From Moniliella sp. 'wahieum' (Eukaryota > Basidiomycota > Moniliellomycetes > Moniliellales > Moniliellaceae), in assembly GCA_003971905.1 (NCBI GenBank), contig RSEE01000042.1:310001-374000 (forward strand): DNA of 64,000 bases, read 5' to 3'. The position numbers and the translations under genes are program-made. The notes under the pieces are model-generated. The model was given only the letters and a program-made list of their open reading frames with translations, was not told the DNA's origin and ran no database searches. Below are positions 11,493 to 23,595 of this stretch, in pieces. Position 1 is the first letter of the stretch. Each line of letters begins with the position of its first letter.

Positions 11493-12144
11493 GGCTGGGC
11501 AGCGGCGCGGCGGGTGGTGGCGAGCAGCGGCGGATGTCGGCGTGTGGGGTGGGTGCTTCAGCACGCGCACGCCTCTGCCTCGGCTGCTGCTGCCCAGAAG
11601 CGCAGAACGCATCCGCCAACCCTACTGTGCCCGCCCCGATGCGAACGCAGCCAACACCGAGTCACGTGACCCTGCAGTCGGCCATGGCCCGCCTGATCCT
11701 AGATGGCACTGGCCAGGACGCTGTCCGATCGCAGAGGGCTGATGCATCGCTGATGCGCTGGTTGCTGGTGCGCCTGCCTGCCGGCCTGCCTATACGACCA
11801 CAGCGTCCAGTGTTTGTTCCCTTGCCCGCTGGGTGGCCACCCGTCGTCCACCCCTGTTATGGACGCCGCGGACGACGGATTCGATAGCCGGCTAATGATC
11901 ATGGTGTCCCAGTAACAGTAAGTGAGGGCAGGGAGGCAGTGATAGGGAGGAGAAGAACCGCAGTGGGGTGAAGCGTCGAGTCCAGACGCAGGAATAGGTG
12001 AGGAAGAGAACGCGGGGGATGGCACAAGCGCAGTGGAGGCGGAGGGGAGACGGGCGTGGTGCCGCAGGACGAAGACCAATGTGATTCTGGGCTATGTTAT
12101 GGGCTGGCCCTCGGACCGACCGCCGTGGTGGGCAGCACAAGCCT
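11493..12144. promoter_or_regulatory. Intergenic region between NTF2 and the BAG gene
   Basis: About 650 bp: promoter of NTF2 on the right of its start and 3' flank of the BAG gene. No gene is supported. Confidence 0.4.
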
Positions 12145-13107
12145 TCACATGTTGGGCTGTACGCCGAGCGACTTGGCTTTCGTCCAGGCCGCATCCACCC
12201 GATCCAGCATCGACTGCACCAACTTGACCGCACCCTTTCGTGCCTGTCGCAGCTCATCCGTCTGGGCATGTACATTGTCCAATGACAACAGCTGGCGCAA
12301 TAGCAGCTCGGACAGCTTCTTTTGCTGGAAGACAATCTGGTGTAGGTTGAGGCGACCAGCGGCTGTGGCATTGGGCCCAGTTAAGCGGATGTCCTCTGGT
12401 GCCAGCTCTTGCAATTCCTGGGTCTTTTCCAGGCCTTCTTGTCCGACGATGCTACGCTCTTCTCAAGTTGTTCCACTTCGGGAAGCAGTCCACTTCAGCC
12501 ACCCGTTGCGCTTCCTGAATCCGCCGCAAAATGCCTTGGTCCGACTGGTCTGCCTCAGCTGCCTTTCGCACTGCTGCAGCGGCTTGTTGCGCTTCAAATT
12601 CGGCGGGGGACGGGAGCTAGCGTGCTCGGCGGCTGCACCGCCATGCTTGCTTTTGGAATGCGAAGGATGCGGCTGAGTTGTCGGCTGTTGACTCTGCTTG
12701 CGAGGAATGCGATCTGGCTTGGCCCGGCTCTCTTTGCCCACCAACGTGACTCTACCGCCATCTCTCAACCGATACTTGTACAGCGGCGCGCGGTCGTCCT
12801 TCATAAGCACGCCGCCCGCGACGACTTGCATCTGGTCGTACGGGATGGAGGTGGCAGCCGAGAGCTGCCTCTTGAGATCAGCAAGGGTAGGGGCGTAGGA
12901 CGTTGGCGGCAGGTCAATGTAAAGCCTGCATTGCATATTGAGTCAGTCTCATAGACACAAAAACAACGTTGGCGGTGGGTAGCCAAATGAGGGTACGCAC
13001 GTCTGCGGACCCCAGCGCACCTCGAGCCGGGGATGGGTTCGGGGGAAGGAGGGCCGGATTGTCTCGCCGGTGGCGTGGTGGAGGGCGAGTCGAAGCCAGC
13101 GCCCCAT
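12145..13107 (-). CDS. BAG-family Hsp70 co-chaperone with N-terminal ubiquitin-like domain
   Basis: It is expected to stimulate nucleotide exchange on Hsp70 through its BAG domain. Exon 1 (13107-13001) encodes MGRWLRLALHHATGETIRPS then RLEVRWGPQ. A GT-AG intron leads to exon 2 at 12925 (LYIDLPPTSYAPTLADLKRQ, IPYDQMQVVAGGVLMKDDRA, GRVTLVGK), together a ubiquitin-like fold. A basic linker follows, then a helical segment (EAQQAAAAVRKAAEADQSDQ, AQRVAEVD) and the BAG domain (LHQIVFQQKKLSELLLRQLL, KGAVKLVQSMLDRVDAAWTK) ending GVQPNM. The frame shifts at least twice between the linker and the BAG helices while similarity continues. The start at 13107 is chosen because it is the in-frame ATG for the ubiquitin-like exon. 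MSWFSGNWPRWG slightly upstream in another frame is an alternative N-terminus. Confidence 0.85.
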
Positions 13108-13758
13108 CGAGGCCAGTTGCCGCTAAACCAGGACATGGAGGTTGCTGCTGTGGACGATACGCGGCGAGGGGGGGCTGGGGAGGTCGGGGAGGTGCGGAGC
13201 GGCGAGGCGAGGCGAAGCAAAGCGAGGGAATCCGGCCTGAGTTCAACGTTGAACATTCAATAGGCAACCGCAGTTCAAAAGGCCCGGTGGCTAGAGCGTG
13301 GTTTGAAACATTCAGTGCGTCATCCAGACTTCTTGACACATGTCACATGTCATGCTGGCGCTGACACCGAGGGGGTGGCTGTGGTTGTGTTTTTTTCCGA
13401 GGGACATACCAAGTTGAGAGCGACTCGGAGAAGTGAGAGTTGAGAATTCTGGCGTCGAGCGGGATTGAAGGGCGTGGATTCCAGGCATATGGAACGTGAT
13501 GCGTTGGTGCACTTATACCACCCAACGCTGCTGGGGGCAAGTCGTGTTCGGCTTAGGTCGCGGAGAACGCGTTGGGTATGGGACCCCATTTTGCTCCAGT
13601 TCCATCTGGTGTTTGGTGTGGGGGGCCGATAGTCGAAGAACGGCAAGGAGCGGGCGAAGTGCTTCAGCTCCACCACGTTGGGGCGATGGAAGCCACACTG
13701 TAGTCCTAACTAGCACTCTAGGACTAACTTGACATGGATCGCACTGCGGGTTCAACAA
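13108..13758. promoter_or_regulatory. Intergenic region between the BAG gene and PRP5
   Basis: No gene is supported. It contains the palindromic motifs TTCAACGTTGAACATTCAA (about 13242-13260) and TGACACATGTCACATGTCA (about 13334-13351), both members of the dispersed short-palindrome set. Confidence 0.45.
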
Positions 13759-16700
13759 CTATACGCGGGATGGAAGGCATAAAATGGAAATGACGTCTAC
13801 AGCACCGAATAGCGCCCAGGCGCAACTAGGGCCCCGAGCATCCGCCTCAAATACAGCCTGAGTCGCTTCAAGGAGGATCATCTTGATCTCTCGGATCGCA
13901 TGTTCGATGCGCTCGGGTTCGTTGGACTCGATGAGCAGTTGAAGCTTGGGTGGGTCGCCCAAGTTAGGCTCTTTGCCCTTATCGTAGAACGCGCCTTTGG
14001 AGGTGACCGATGCCCCAGTAGTCTCGACCAACATAGTCATCGTCTCCTTGTTCGTCACGCGCCAGCGGGATTTCTGGGGGAAGTCGTTGATGGGGATGAT
14101 GGCATGGAAGTCGGTCGCGTCGGGGTCCTTGGGTCGGCGCGCAGGGACAAAGCCCTGGGCAGCGAGGCTGGCCTGACGAGCTTCGTGTTGCTCCTTGATC
14201 TTCGACAGGGCGGCCAAGAGCTTGGAGGTGTCTGCGCCACTGGCCGCGGCCGACTTGATCGCTGCCTCCATCATGCTCTGCTGCTGCGCCGAGCGGTTCA
14301 AGTTGGCGTCCTCCGGGGGAGCCTGGATCTTGTTTTCTTTGATAAAGTCGGGCGCAGGGCCCTTGCGTACCTCGATCACCATATCGTTTATGCCGCTTGA
14401 TTCCTCACCACCTTCCGCCGCCGCGCCCGCAGCACCGGCACCCTCCTTGGCGCTTTCCTTGCCTGCTGCCGCCGCCTCCGCCGCTTCTTCGTCACCTGCT
14501 TGGCCGAAGGTCGACTGTTGTGCCTGCAGCGCTTTCTTGCGGTCCGAATCAAGACGCTCCAGACCCTTGCCACGGAAGCCCGAGCCAGACGCATGAGCCT
14601 TCCCAGTCTGTACTTTCTCACCAAATTTGGTAGCCAAAGCTTGCAGCTCGGGAGGAACAGCAGTGTTGCTCGCCTTCAGTGCCGACACAATGTCGCGAGC
14701 GAAACGTTCTTGTTGGGGTGTGATGAATGTAACCACTGTCCCACGGTTGCCCGCACGCCCCGTTCGCCCCGCCCGGGTGCACATAGTCTTCCAGGTGGTT
14801 TGGCACGTCATAGTTGATCACCAACTGGAGCTGCTTGACGTCCAGCCCACGCGCCGCGACCGAAGTGGCAGTGACAATCGGGACGACCCCTGCCTTAAAG
14901 TGCGATGGTCGAGTCGCGGTCCACTTGATCTTTGCCGCCATGGATGGACATGGTAGGGTACCCTTTCCGCATCAACTCGCGCAACAGGTCGTCCGCCGAC
15001 TCTTGTCGTTCCACAAAGATCAGCGTACGGGCATCCTCATCATTGTACGTCTTGCCCAAGATTTCGAGCAAGCGGGTGAACTTGGTGTCCTCCTCGCGCA
15101 CCTCAACCAGTTGCTCAATTTCCGGCGGAACCACGCTCTTGCCCCCCACAACAATCTCGAGAGGCTTGTGTTTGAGAACCTTGCGCGCCAAGCTCTCCAT
15201 CTGCTTGGGAAAGTCGCAGAGAATAAAACAGTTTGACGTTCGGGGCGAATGTTGTTGACAATGTTGGTCACCTGCGGTTCAAATCCCATATCAAACATCC
15301 GATCTGCCTCGTCCAGAACCAGGTACGTTACCCGGTGCACGTTGGTCACCCGCCCCGAGTTGGCTGTCAAGAGGTCAATCATCCGTCCCGGCGTCGCAAC
15401 CACAATCTCGGCCGTCTTCTTCATCTCGGCGATTTGTTCCGAAATGGGCACACCACCATAGACACTAACTGCTCGTAAGCCCAGACCACGCAGAAATGGA
15501 CGACACTCGCGGTAGATCTGCACGGCCAACTCGCGAGTTGGAGTCATGATCAACGCAATGGGACCTTCGCCCGGCTCGAGTGGACGTTGGTCTTTGATGT
15601 GCCGCAGCATTGGCAACAGGAACGCCATCGTCTTTCCCGACCCCGTCTTTGCCACCCCAATCACGTCCCGGCCGGACATGGCCGGGATGGCCTGGGCTTG
15701 GATGGGCGTCAGCTTCTGGTAGCCCAGCTGCTTGATCACCTCCACCGTGTTGGCCGGTAAACCAAGATGACTCCACTTGGTAATTGGCCGTGGGCAGTCC
15801 TTGCCACGAATTGAGATGCCGTCCAACTCGCGCCGAAGCTCGTCGCCTCTTCATCGCTCATCTCCTGCACTTCCGCAGGCGGGTGGTAGAAGGCTTTGCG
15901 GAACGGCTCATACTCTTGCTTGCTGTGGTCCGTCTGCGGCATGCCTTTCTTCTTGATGTTCTTGGCCGCTGCCGTCATGATGGCATCAATATTGGACAGC
16001 TTGCCCAGCTGGTCTTCCTCCTCTTCCTCGTCCAGGTCTTCCTCAGCATCGGATTTGCCGTCGAGCTCCTTCCGTGCATCCGTCGTACCATGCGATGCGC
16101 CCACTCGTGTCCGATCCATCTCGTCCACCTGTTTCACCTCTTTCTGACTGAAGCCATATAGGCTTCCAGTGGATCCTCCTCTTCGAGAGAATCGACTCCA
16201 TAGCGGCGGCCGCAATGGGCGCAACATTGTCTTTAGACAGGACCGGCTCGTCGCTCAAGGCCGAACCGGAGGAACGGTTGAGCAGCCGGGACAACGATGG
16301 TTTCTTAGGAGCTTCTTCCTCAGCCATATGCGACAACTTGAATGGGGTTGTGGACTTGCGGGACGTAGACCCCCCCACGAAGAGCAAATCCCTTGACTCG
16401 GCCTGTCTGCAGGCTGGCCGGCTCTGGAGGAAGGAAACAACAAAGACAAAGAAAAACAGCAGTCAGTTAGGCAACATTCAACGTCAATCGATCAGGAGGA
16501 AAACGTACTGGCCGGTGGGGGTGGGGCCGACACGGTCGCAGAAGGGCCCTTGGCGGACAGACTCGGATTGGCACTCTTATTTGCCTCTTCTTCTTTTTTG
16601 GCCCGCCGCCACGCCTCGAGTCGGGCCTTCTTGGAAAGCTTGTCGGTCTCCTTCGGGGCCGGCGTAGTGGTGCTGGAGGGGGTGGATGCTGAAGCAGGAG

Positions 16701-17087
16701 CAGGGGCAGGAGAGGTACCCGCCGCCGCCCTGCAGGGGAGGGTGCAGGGGTGGTGCTAGGGGCGGAAGGGGCGCTGAGGGAGCTGACGCGACCGAGGGCA
16801 GAGGCGCACCACGCGTGAGAGCGCGTGGCGGTGGGCGGGCCGGGGGGGGAGCAGGGGCAGGAAGAGGGGCGGGCGGGGGGGCCTGGTCGAAGCGGGACCG
16901 GCGCGAGGGCGGGGGCGGGGCGGCAGGGGGCAGACGGTCGGGGCAGGACGCTTGAGGCTGCCGCCGTGCCAGCGGCTGCGGGGCGGAGCGTCATGGGACT
17001 GCTCACGAGGCACCGAGGAGGCGAAGAAGGGGAGTGGTCAGGGGGGGCTGCGGGGCGCGGGGCGCAGTGGCCGGCAGGCTTACTCAT
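13759..17087 (-). CDS. PRP5: Pre-mRNA-processing DEAD-box RNA helicase PRP5/DDX46
   Basis: This ATP-dependent helicase bridges U1 and U2 snRNPs and proofreads the branch site in early spliceosome assembly. Helicase motifs on the minus strand are the Q-motif [17 protein letters not shown], motif I AKTGSGKT, Ia TPTRELA, Ib TPGRM, motif [18 protein letters not shown], motif III SATF, the C-terminal core [20 protein letters not shown] and motif VI ([12 protein letters not shown]). Upstream are the family signatures [35 protein letters not shown] and [23 protein letters not shown]-like C-terminal region follows ([20 protein letters not shown]). The Arg/Lys-rich N-terminus includes [18 protein letters not shown]. 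The intron at 16508-16424 is clear. The start at 17087 has an ideal GCCACCATG context with an intron soon after, but is inferred. Frame breaks occur near 14770, 14895, 15195, 15835 and 16155. Confidence 0.93.
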
Positions 17088-17678
17088 GGTGGCGCTCGAT
17101 GCCGCCGCTGCCAACGGCGACGGAGACGGCAAGGACGCCTCCGCTGCGGCTCGGGCCCCCGCATGCGGACGGGGGGCATGGCGCCCGTTCCCAAGGCCAC
17201 CGCCAACAGGCGTGGCGTTCTGGCGGCGGTCCCAGCTCATGGCAGGTGTAAGTGCGTGCGGAATGCAGCAGCCAGCGGCGATGGTTGCCCAAATGCCGCC
17301 GAGGGCGCGCAGGCGCAGCGGGGGCCCTTGGCGGGTTACGTCAGCTGCGCCCTGCTGGTTCCGTCGGGCGTGTGCATGCCCTTCCAGAGAAGAAAAGCAG
17401 CAGCAACCCTACTTATCCTACCAGCCCCGATGGTGTCCATCATCCATCATGCATCATGCACCATGCCCCCCTGCAGCCCATGGTCGGCTACGTCTCGGCT
17501 ACGAATGGGGGACTGGGACGGAACATCAGACGAGGCGAGGCTGTGGGATGCGAATGGCAGGGAAATTGGATTGGTACACATGAGTGAGAGAGATGCAGGC
17601 CGAGGCAAGGGGAGTAGGAACGAGGCGGGGGAGCGGGGATGGCATGGTAGCTGCCACCTTTTCATCCGTCGGGAACAG
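17088..17678. promoter_or_regulatory. Intergenic region between PRP5 and the cyclin gene
   Basis: PRP5 promoter and cyclin 3' flank. A period-7 ATGCATC array (about 17445-17462, catccatcatgcatcatgca) lies in the middle. No gene is supported. Confidence 0.4.
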
Positions 17679-19109
17679 TTAAGGCTGCCAACTCGGGATC
17701 GGCACACGTGGTGGCCCAGCCCGGGAAGCCAACTGGTACGGCGCAAGGTGCGGCGGGTTAGCAGCGAGTGCTGCAGAGGCAGCAAGGGAAGGCTGGGAGT
17801 ACATGAGCGCACGGGCCATAGTGAGGGGGTCGGGCGTGCTAGCAAGGTAAGACGCCGACTTGGCATCCGCACGAGGAGGCGGTAGGCACGTAGGCGTAGC
17901 CCAGACGTATGGTGCAGCGTTCCAGCCAGTCCCGGGGGGTAGCAGGCATGGTGTCATCGGGCTGGAAAAGGAACTAACCATAGGGGGCGGCAGCAAGGTG
18001 CGCGATGCATCCCCAGTGGGCAGACGGGTGGGGTAAAGGTAAACTCGCCCGTGGGCACTCGCACAGGTTGGGGTGAGATGGGGGAATAGACACCGTTCCC
18101 GGGCACGGACAGAGACGCCGTCCGTTGGTACCGCAGAGGCGAGCACTGGATAAGGCGGGTGTGGCAGGCGAGGACGCGAGGAAGGCCAAGGGAGGGCTAG
18201 CTGCCGTGTGATGCATACCGGAGCGCTTGTTGCTGCGCAGCCAAATCGGACGCTTGGACTTCCGAGGCGCGCTGAGCCAGCAGATGGGTTACATGCGTTC
18301 CCACGTAGCAAGTTGGTCGGAAGTAACGTGAATGCTAAAGCCTAGGCCAGCCATAGTTGCGCTTCACACGCCGTGACAAGCTTAGTCGGGGAGCGCCACA
18401 ATGTCTGCCCACGTTTTGCTCGTATAGGTATGGTCCTCAAGCAATTTGTTTGCCAACACCAGCCCGGCCACGGATGCACGGTACTCGGACTGGGTTCCTC
18501 CGAGTACTTCCGGGTGGAGACATTTTAAAGCGTCGGACATACAGTCTGCGCCCAACTTGTGGTCAGTACATGAAAAAAAGGAGCGTAGGTACATGACTTA
18601 CAAGGCCACCAACAATGAATCATGTGTTGGTCGCAAGCTGCGAAAGACGTCCCGTAACCCGAGACAAACTGAGGACAGGGCCGTAAACGGCGACTGGCCC
18701 GGTCCGCCGCAGAGGAGGAAAGGGGAGGTCTGCCGGGTAGGAGACCGTGGGTCAAAGCGGTGTAGGAAGTCGGCTCGGAGAGACTAGGCCAGGCGGGCCT
18801 GGAGAGAACCACAGGGAACAGACAACTTCGGCAAACCACTTCGCCATTTCCGTAGGAAGGACGAGTGGATCGTGCACGGGGTCGCTTGGCTGTGGGTTGA
18901 ATAGCGGGCAAGGGGTGCATCGGGCGTGTGAACGACGGGGGGTAGTCAGTGCATGGAGGCTGCAAGGGATGGTAGTGGTGGGCAGGAGGGGATGGATGGG
19001 AATGGGATGCCTTGCGCTTTGGCCTGGACAGTGCCGCAGGAATGGGATACTGGACGGTAGCGGGGAGGGAGGACATGGAAGCGTAGCGATTGGTCTCCAT
19101 GGTGGTCAT
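17679..19109 (-). CDS. Cyclin of the Pho80/PCL type
   Basis: It is a probable regulatory subunit of a Pho85-class cyclin-dependent kinase. The ATG at 19109 opens MTTMETNRYASMSSLPATVQ followed by a Pro/His-rich leader. The cyclin box is spread over several frames: LPTEMAKWFAEVVCSLWF, then LRADFLHRFDPR, LRDVFRSLRPTHDSLLVAL, CMSDALKCLHPEVLGG, YRASVAGLVLANKLLEDHTY, TSKTWADIVALPD, LVTACEAQLWLALGFSIHVT and SDQLATWER. The pattern of alanine-rich helix, LANKLLED, AWADI and CEAQLWLALG matches the PCL cyclin fold. A GT-AG-like intron may lie at about 18597-18560. The tail is Pro/Ser-rich and ends near 17679 (PPRVPIPSWQP). Three short breaks within 60 codons of the box look like missing bases. Which PCL subgroup is not clear. 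Confidence 0.72.
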
Positions 19110-20139
19110 GGCAAAGGCGAGCACACCCAGAGGAGAAGAAGTATGGCGTGGTGGCGGTGGTGGCGGTGGTAGGAGCACAGAAGCAAGCAAAGTTGTGTGG
19201 GGGGGAAGGAGAAAAATGGGCAAATGACCGCCAGAGCTAACTAACGTCTAGCCGTCAGCTTCACGTTGCGGCGCGTAGACAACCCATAGAAAACCTACGG
19301 TGTGAGCATGGGGCGGGCGTGGGGCAAGACGGGTTAGGCGTTGAGAGTTTGCAGGTGTGAATCAGTGATGAATATGCATGCGCGTATTAATCACCACCGT
19401 CGGGCGTTTGCGGCCGGCACCCGCGTACCACGTCTTGGACATGGTGGCGGGTGGTGGCGGGCAAGTGGAGCGAAAGGGTTGTCTGATCTACGTAGCATGC
19501 GCAGCCGGTAGCATGTAGCGTGTCGTGTGTGCGCCCCCTTGGCCAGATTCAAAGAGCGTCGAGCCTCCCCACTGTGTGGCGCAGCCATCAGCATGCCTAC
19601 GCATCATGCACCACACATCAGCCCTCCGTCGTCTCATTCTCCTCGTCTCATCGACTCATCGCCTCATCCATATTCGATCGCAATATCGCATCCCACAGCC
19701 CATGGGCCCAGACTGAGGCGCTGAGACGCTGAGACGCTCTGACGCTGGAGGCCCTAGTAAGTGTTGCCCGAGCCTCAGCAGTGCCGAGCTCGACTCGGTG
19801 CAAGCCAGCCGGCGTGATCGAGTGATCGTGAGGCGGTGACTATGAGCCTCACACGCCTCTCAGGGCCTGAGGCCCTGACCTGAGGCTTCCAGGTTCTAGC
19901 TGCTTCAGCTTCATGCAAACTCCATGTGAAGGTGACTGGTGACCTCATGTCACTGGTAAAGCCGGTGAGCTTGAACTTCCAGTTGAAGCGTGTGGCGTGT
20001 GGACATGCTGGACAAGTGGACAAAAGACCGTCCCACCCATTCGCCCATGCTTTGATCCCATCGCGCTACGGCATGCGTGGGAAATGGAGATGGACGGTCT
20101 CGATGATGGATGATGCCGATGATGTGTTGTGCAGGGCGC

Positions 20140-20160
20140 ATGTGCATGATGCATGATGGG
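20140..20160. repeat. Period-7 array, unit ATGCAT+G
   Basis: The sequence gcatgatgcatgatgg is about two units of the 6-bp palindrome ATGCAT plus one G. Confidence 0.7.
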
Positions 20161-20275
20161 TGATTCGGCCTTCGAACGGCGGCCAGGCGGGCTTGCTAGC
20201 TCCATGCTACACGAGGAGAGCAGTGGCAGGGGGCGACAGGAGGAGGATGTGTGATGCTGATGGAGACGCAGAATG

Positions 20276-20312
20276 TGTGACATGTGATGATCGATCGATG
20301 ATCGATGATCGC
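20276..20312. repeat. Period-7 array, unit ATCGAT+G, next to an ACATGT motif
   Basis: TGACATGTGATG runs straight into ATCGATCGATGATCGATGA, about two units of the palindrome ATCGAT plus G. Two members of the motif set abut here. Confidence 0.7.
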
Positions 20313-20471
20313 GGATCGAGAGAGCTATTCATTAATCAGCGACAATCGACAACGGTTGAATTCTTCGTTCTGAACAGTTTGGGATCGCTTGAGCTTGAAG
20401 CGTGAAGCAAGCTAGTCCAAGCTTGAGTTCCTTGAGTACCTTGCGCTTCAAACAAAAAACCACGCCCCCAG

Positions 20472-20495
20472 CCATGATGCATGCATGATGCATGA
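20472..20495. repeat. Period-7 array, unit ATGCAT+G
   Basis: The sequence catgatgcatgcatgatgca repeats the palindrome ATGCAT separated by G or fused. Confidence 0.7.
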
Positions 20496-20825
20496 CGCCA
20501 AATACGTGGCGCATGGCGCGTAGCCAGTAATTAAAAAACAGCGGTTGCTGCGGCTGCTGCGCCTACTCGACGATGGTTGGTCCTTGGATATCTCTGGTTC
20601 CCGGTGTGGCGGCCACATACTTCCGAGGGGCCCAATTATTTCGAGGCCGTCACACGAAGGCATGGGTGCCCTACGCACGACACCCTCACCAATCATCATT
20701 GCATCATCATCATCATCATCATCATCATTATCGACCCCATGTAGCTCCGGTTTGCCGATATGCACCGTTTCATTGTCCCTGTTCAAGTTCTGTATTACTG
20801 GTATGAAAAACTCCAATAGAAAACT

Positions 20826-20845
20826 AAGTACTAAGTACTAGTACT
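20826..20845. repeat. Period-7 array, unit AGTACT+A
   Basis: AAGTACT is repeated twice and followed by AGTACT, giving three AGTACT palindromes in 20 bp. Confidence 0.75.
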
Positions 20846-22104
20846 GCCTTCAACGCACTGTGGTGGTTGGCAGAGCAAATTAGGCCTCTGTGCGGTGACC
20901 GGTGACCAGCCAGTGACCATGGAGTTCACGCCAGATACTTCTCCTTACTAGTTACTCATTTTGCGTTAACGCCATTTACCGGATATACCCGCCGCGTCTT
21001 CTGCCGCGTCCAGCCGCCCCTTTTTCTTCACGCTCTCCCACCCAACCCCCAACCCCCTGGCACACACAATCGCGGCGCACAGGCACAGGCACAGCAGGCT
21101 GGGAAGCCCCTCAATCCTGCATCCAGAGCTTCATCGAAGATTGCCCCCTCCCTCCATAGTGGGTGGGTAAATGGCGTGCGCTAATGCGACGAATGCATCG
21201 TCGGGGACCGGGGCTTGTTGAATCCCATGGTCACATGCCACATGTCACACCGCCACAACGCCTCCCATAGAGCTGAGCTAAATTTCGCCGTGCCTGCCTT
21301 CTCGGAGCACCGGCCGCTCCATACCCAAAATTCATATGCTCCGTGTCAGCAGTGACTATAGTGAGGCTCGCTGTATAATACGCGCTCCAACCTAGTCACT
21401 ATGTTCACATTGTTCACAACAGAACGGCCTGGTTCATTTCTACAGAAGCGCGGTGGCTGTCGTCGTTGGTCAGGCGCCCCAAGCTGGGGGGGCTGGCAAC
21501 AGCTCCGGTGCCGCAACGACGGCGGATATATCCCAGGAACCCTTAATAACCTGGCCTAAGGGCTAAGGCCTCTAAAAAGGACTAAAGGCCTAAAAGGCCT
21601 AAAATTCAAAAGGTCTGACTAGTAAGCCGGTAACTCTAGTAAGGCTCAGCTCCCGGCTTTGGGCCAGCCACGGCAGGCCACGGCTACCCAAATTCCCAAA
21701 CTCGTCCTTGGCAGAGGGGATACCTCCGCGGTCCCGGCCAATCAAGTCCCCTGTTGTCACGGGCTGCGGCGGACCCAAGATGGTCCGACCCAAGCTAAGG
21801 CCCGCCTGCTCCGCACATGCCAAGTAGAGCGTGCACCGCAGGCCAATCAAGTGTGATGACGGTTGGCTAAATTAAGTACCGTGGCCCGAAAGGTCATGCT
21901 CCGTGCGACAATAGTCCCCCCGCCAAGTCCAAGTCGGCCGGCCTAAATAAGGCCACGAGCTTCCAGTGCCGTGGCGACGACTGTCGCCCCGTCCCCGTTT
22001 CCTTTTCCTTTCTCGTCGCGCCTGCGGCGACCAACCCCGCTTTTGACATGTCTTCCTTTCTACACCCCCTCTTGTATCCGTTTCCCTTTTTGATCCTGCC
22101 TGTA

Positions 22105-22410
22105 CCCTGGTTGATGGGGATCTTTTCCCCCACCTTCCATTCTCGTCATCTCTCGTCTCCACCCTCGTCCCTTCCCGCCTATCCTGTCCGACTCCTGCCC
22201 GTTTTCCAGCCAATTGATCCAGTACAGGCAGCTCCTCTTGTTAGCGCCCGACATCTCCGACCTCGTCCTCCAGCCCTTCGTCAGTCCAATCGCGCGAGCC
22301 CTCCTTCGGTCGCGGCGATTCCCAGTCCCAGTTAAGGCAGTGTTTGTCCGCCGCTGCCTCCTCCCGTCCCTCAGTCCCGGAGGCTTCAGACCGTTACTAA
22401 GGCCCAGTCC
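22105..22410 (+). mobile_element. Retroelement relic, fragment related to the element at 25.6-27.1 kb
   Basis: This segment matches, in inverted orientation, about 300 bp of 26440-26790. Shared landmarks are ACCTTCCATTCTCGTC, CCAGCCAATTGAT and CTCCAGC with aligned flanks and a few length differences. It is a broken fragment of a dispersed family, probably LTR-retroelement derived. Divergence by eye suggests it is not very recent. Confidence 0.55.
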
Positions 22411-22619
22411 AGATGCTCCAGAAGAGGCTCCAGAGAGGCCCACGGCGGTCTGTTTATCTGACCAGTGAATCTAGTCAGTGACTAGTGAGGCTGAGGTGAT
22501 CCGGAGATCACGCGTCACGCGCCACGAATGACATGTGACAATGATTAAGGAAATTTAATGCCAGGTCCCCGGACTCGGCGCAACCAGCAACCCCCAACCT
22601 CCCCCGCAGCACACCCTGG

Positions 22620-22649
22620 CGCTGAAGCGCTGAAGCTTGAAGCTTGAAG
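22620..22649. repeat. Palindrome arrays AGCGCT+GA then AAGCTT+G
   Basis: GCGCTGAAGCGCTGAAG is followed by AAGCTTGAAGCTTGAAG, so an octamer array with unit AGCGCT plus GA merges into a heptamer array with unit AAGCTT plus G. Confidence 0.7.
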
Positions 22650-22923
22650 ACAAAAGGGGGCCGGAGAAGTCGGAGAAGCTCATTGAGCTCAGCGAGCGCT
22701 CATCGCTCATCCGTCACGGTCACTAGGTCACTAGTCACTTGGTGCTAACGGACATGCCATCCCGTTGTCCATTGACCGAATAGAAACCATCGACAGTCCA
22801 CCGGCAAATGCTCAGCGGCTCAGCGCTGAGCGAGCGCCCATATGCCACAAAAAAGCTGCATCAGCCATCTGCATCATCAAGTCAAGCATTTGCTTTCTTA
22901 GGCTTTGGCCTTAGGCCTTGGAC

Positions 22924-22944
22924 CTTACCGCTTACCGCTTACCG
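22924..22944. repeat. Heptamer array CTTACCG x3
   Basis: Three exact CTTACCG units, followed by partly inverted GGTTACC and CCGGTTACC copies to about 22982. Confidence 0.8.
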
Positions 22945-23142
22945 GTTACCTACCCGGAACCGGGAGTTACCGGCCGGTTACCATCAGCGCCTCAGCCTTT
23001 CAATCGTTGCACATTGTGCCCAGCGCGGCCAGCTCATAAAAACCCCAACAAGCAGTGATTAAAATGATCGCAACACAAAGCCCGCAATAGGCCACAACTC
23101 TCTGGAATCAGGTACCTCAGTGGTACCTGCTCGTCGTCTGGG

Positions 23143-23168
23143 GATCATGCATATCATGCATCATGCAC
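23143..23168. repeat. Period-7 array, unit ATGCAT+C
   Basis: The sequence atcatgcatatcatgcatcatgca contains repeated ATGCAT palindromes spaced by short TC-type linkers. Confidence 0.65.
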
Positions 23169-23509
23169 GGCGCTCCGCCACACATTATAATACTTGGGTC
23201 GGTCGATGGTCGCACCCCTGTTGGCACGCTGTGCCTGTGGCGGCGCCAGACTAAACGAATCCGTCAAGCCACGCAGATGAAGTTGTGGAACTTGTGCATT
23301 ATGCCACCTGGCTGTGCCTGTACGTGTGTGACGGTCTGACATACGGCTGCGGTGCAAAAGAGGCGGGGGGGGGGTGGTCTCATTAGCATTATCCACACCT
23401 GCCCCACACCTCCTGAAGGAGTGTATATCCCGTGTGGATACGAGCATGCGCCGCGGCAGTGCTGCGGCTCGCTCTGAATTGATATCATGACACGCATGAT
23501 GCGGAGGGT

Positions 23510-23551
23510 CTTCAAGCTTCAAGCTTCAAGCTTCAAGCTTCAAGCTGGAAG
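23510..23551. repeat. Heptamer array CTTCAAG x5 (AAGCTT+C)
   Basis: Five exact CTTCAAG units (23510-23544) plus a variant CTGGAAG. Read in rotation, the unit is the HindIII-type palindrome AAGCTT plus C. Confidence 0.9.
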
Positions 23552-23556
23552 CGCCG

Positions 23557-23581
23557 TAAGATCTAAGATCTAAGATCTAAG
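23557..23581. repeat. Heptamer array TAAGATC x3 (AGATCT+A)
   Basis: Three exact TAAGATC units plus TAAG. In rotation the unit is the palindrome AGATCT plus A. It lies five bases after the CTTCAAG array. Confidence 0.9.
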
Positions 23582-23595
23582 AAGGAAGCTTCCGG

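Larger units (their letters stand above)
19110..22104. other. Gene-poor tract with short repeats
   Basis: About 3 kb without a supportable gene. Contents seen are an AACGTT-free AT-richer background, CGCTGAGA-type repeats at 19710-19750, a short CAT trinucleotide run (about 20698-20730), several palindromic period-7 arrays (listed separately), and an AGGCCTAAA run at 21565-21605. The left end holds the cyclin promoter. Confidence 0.5.
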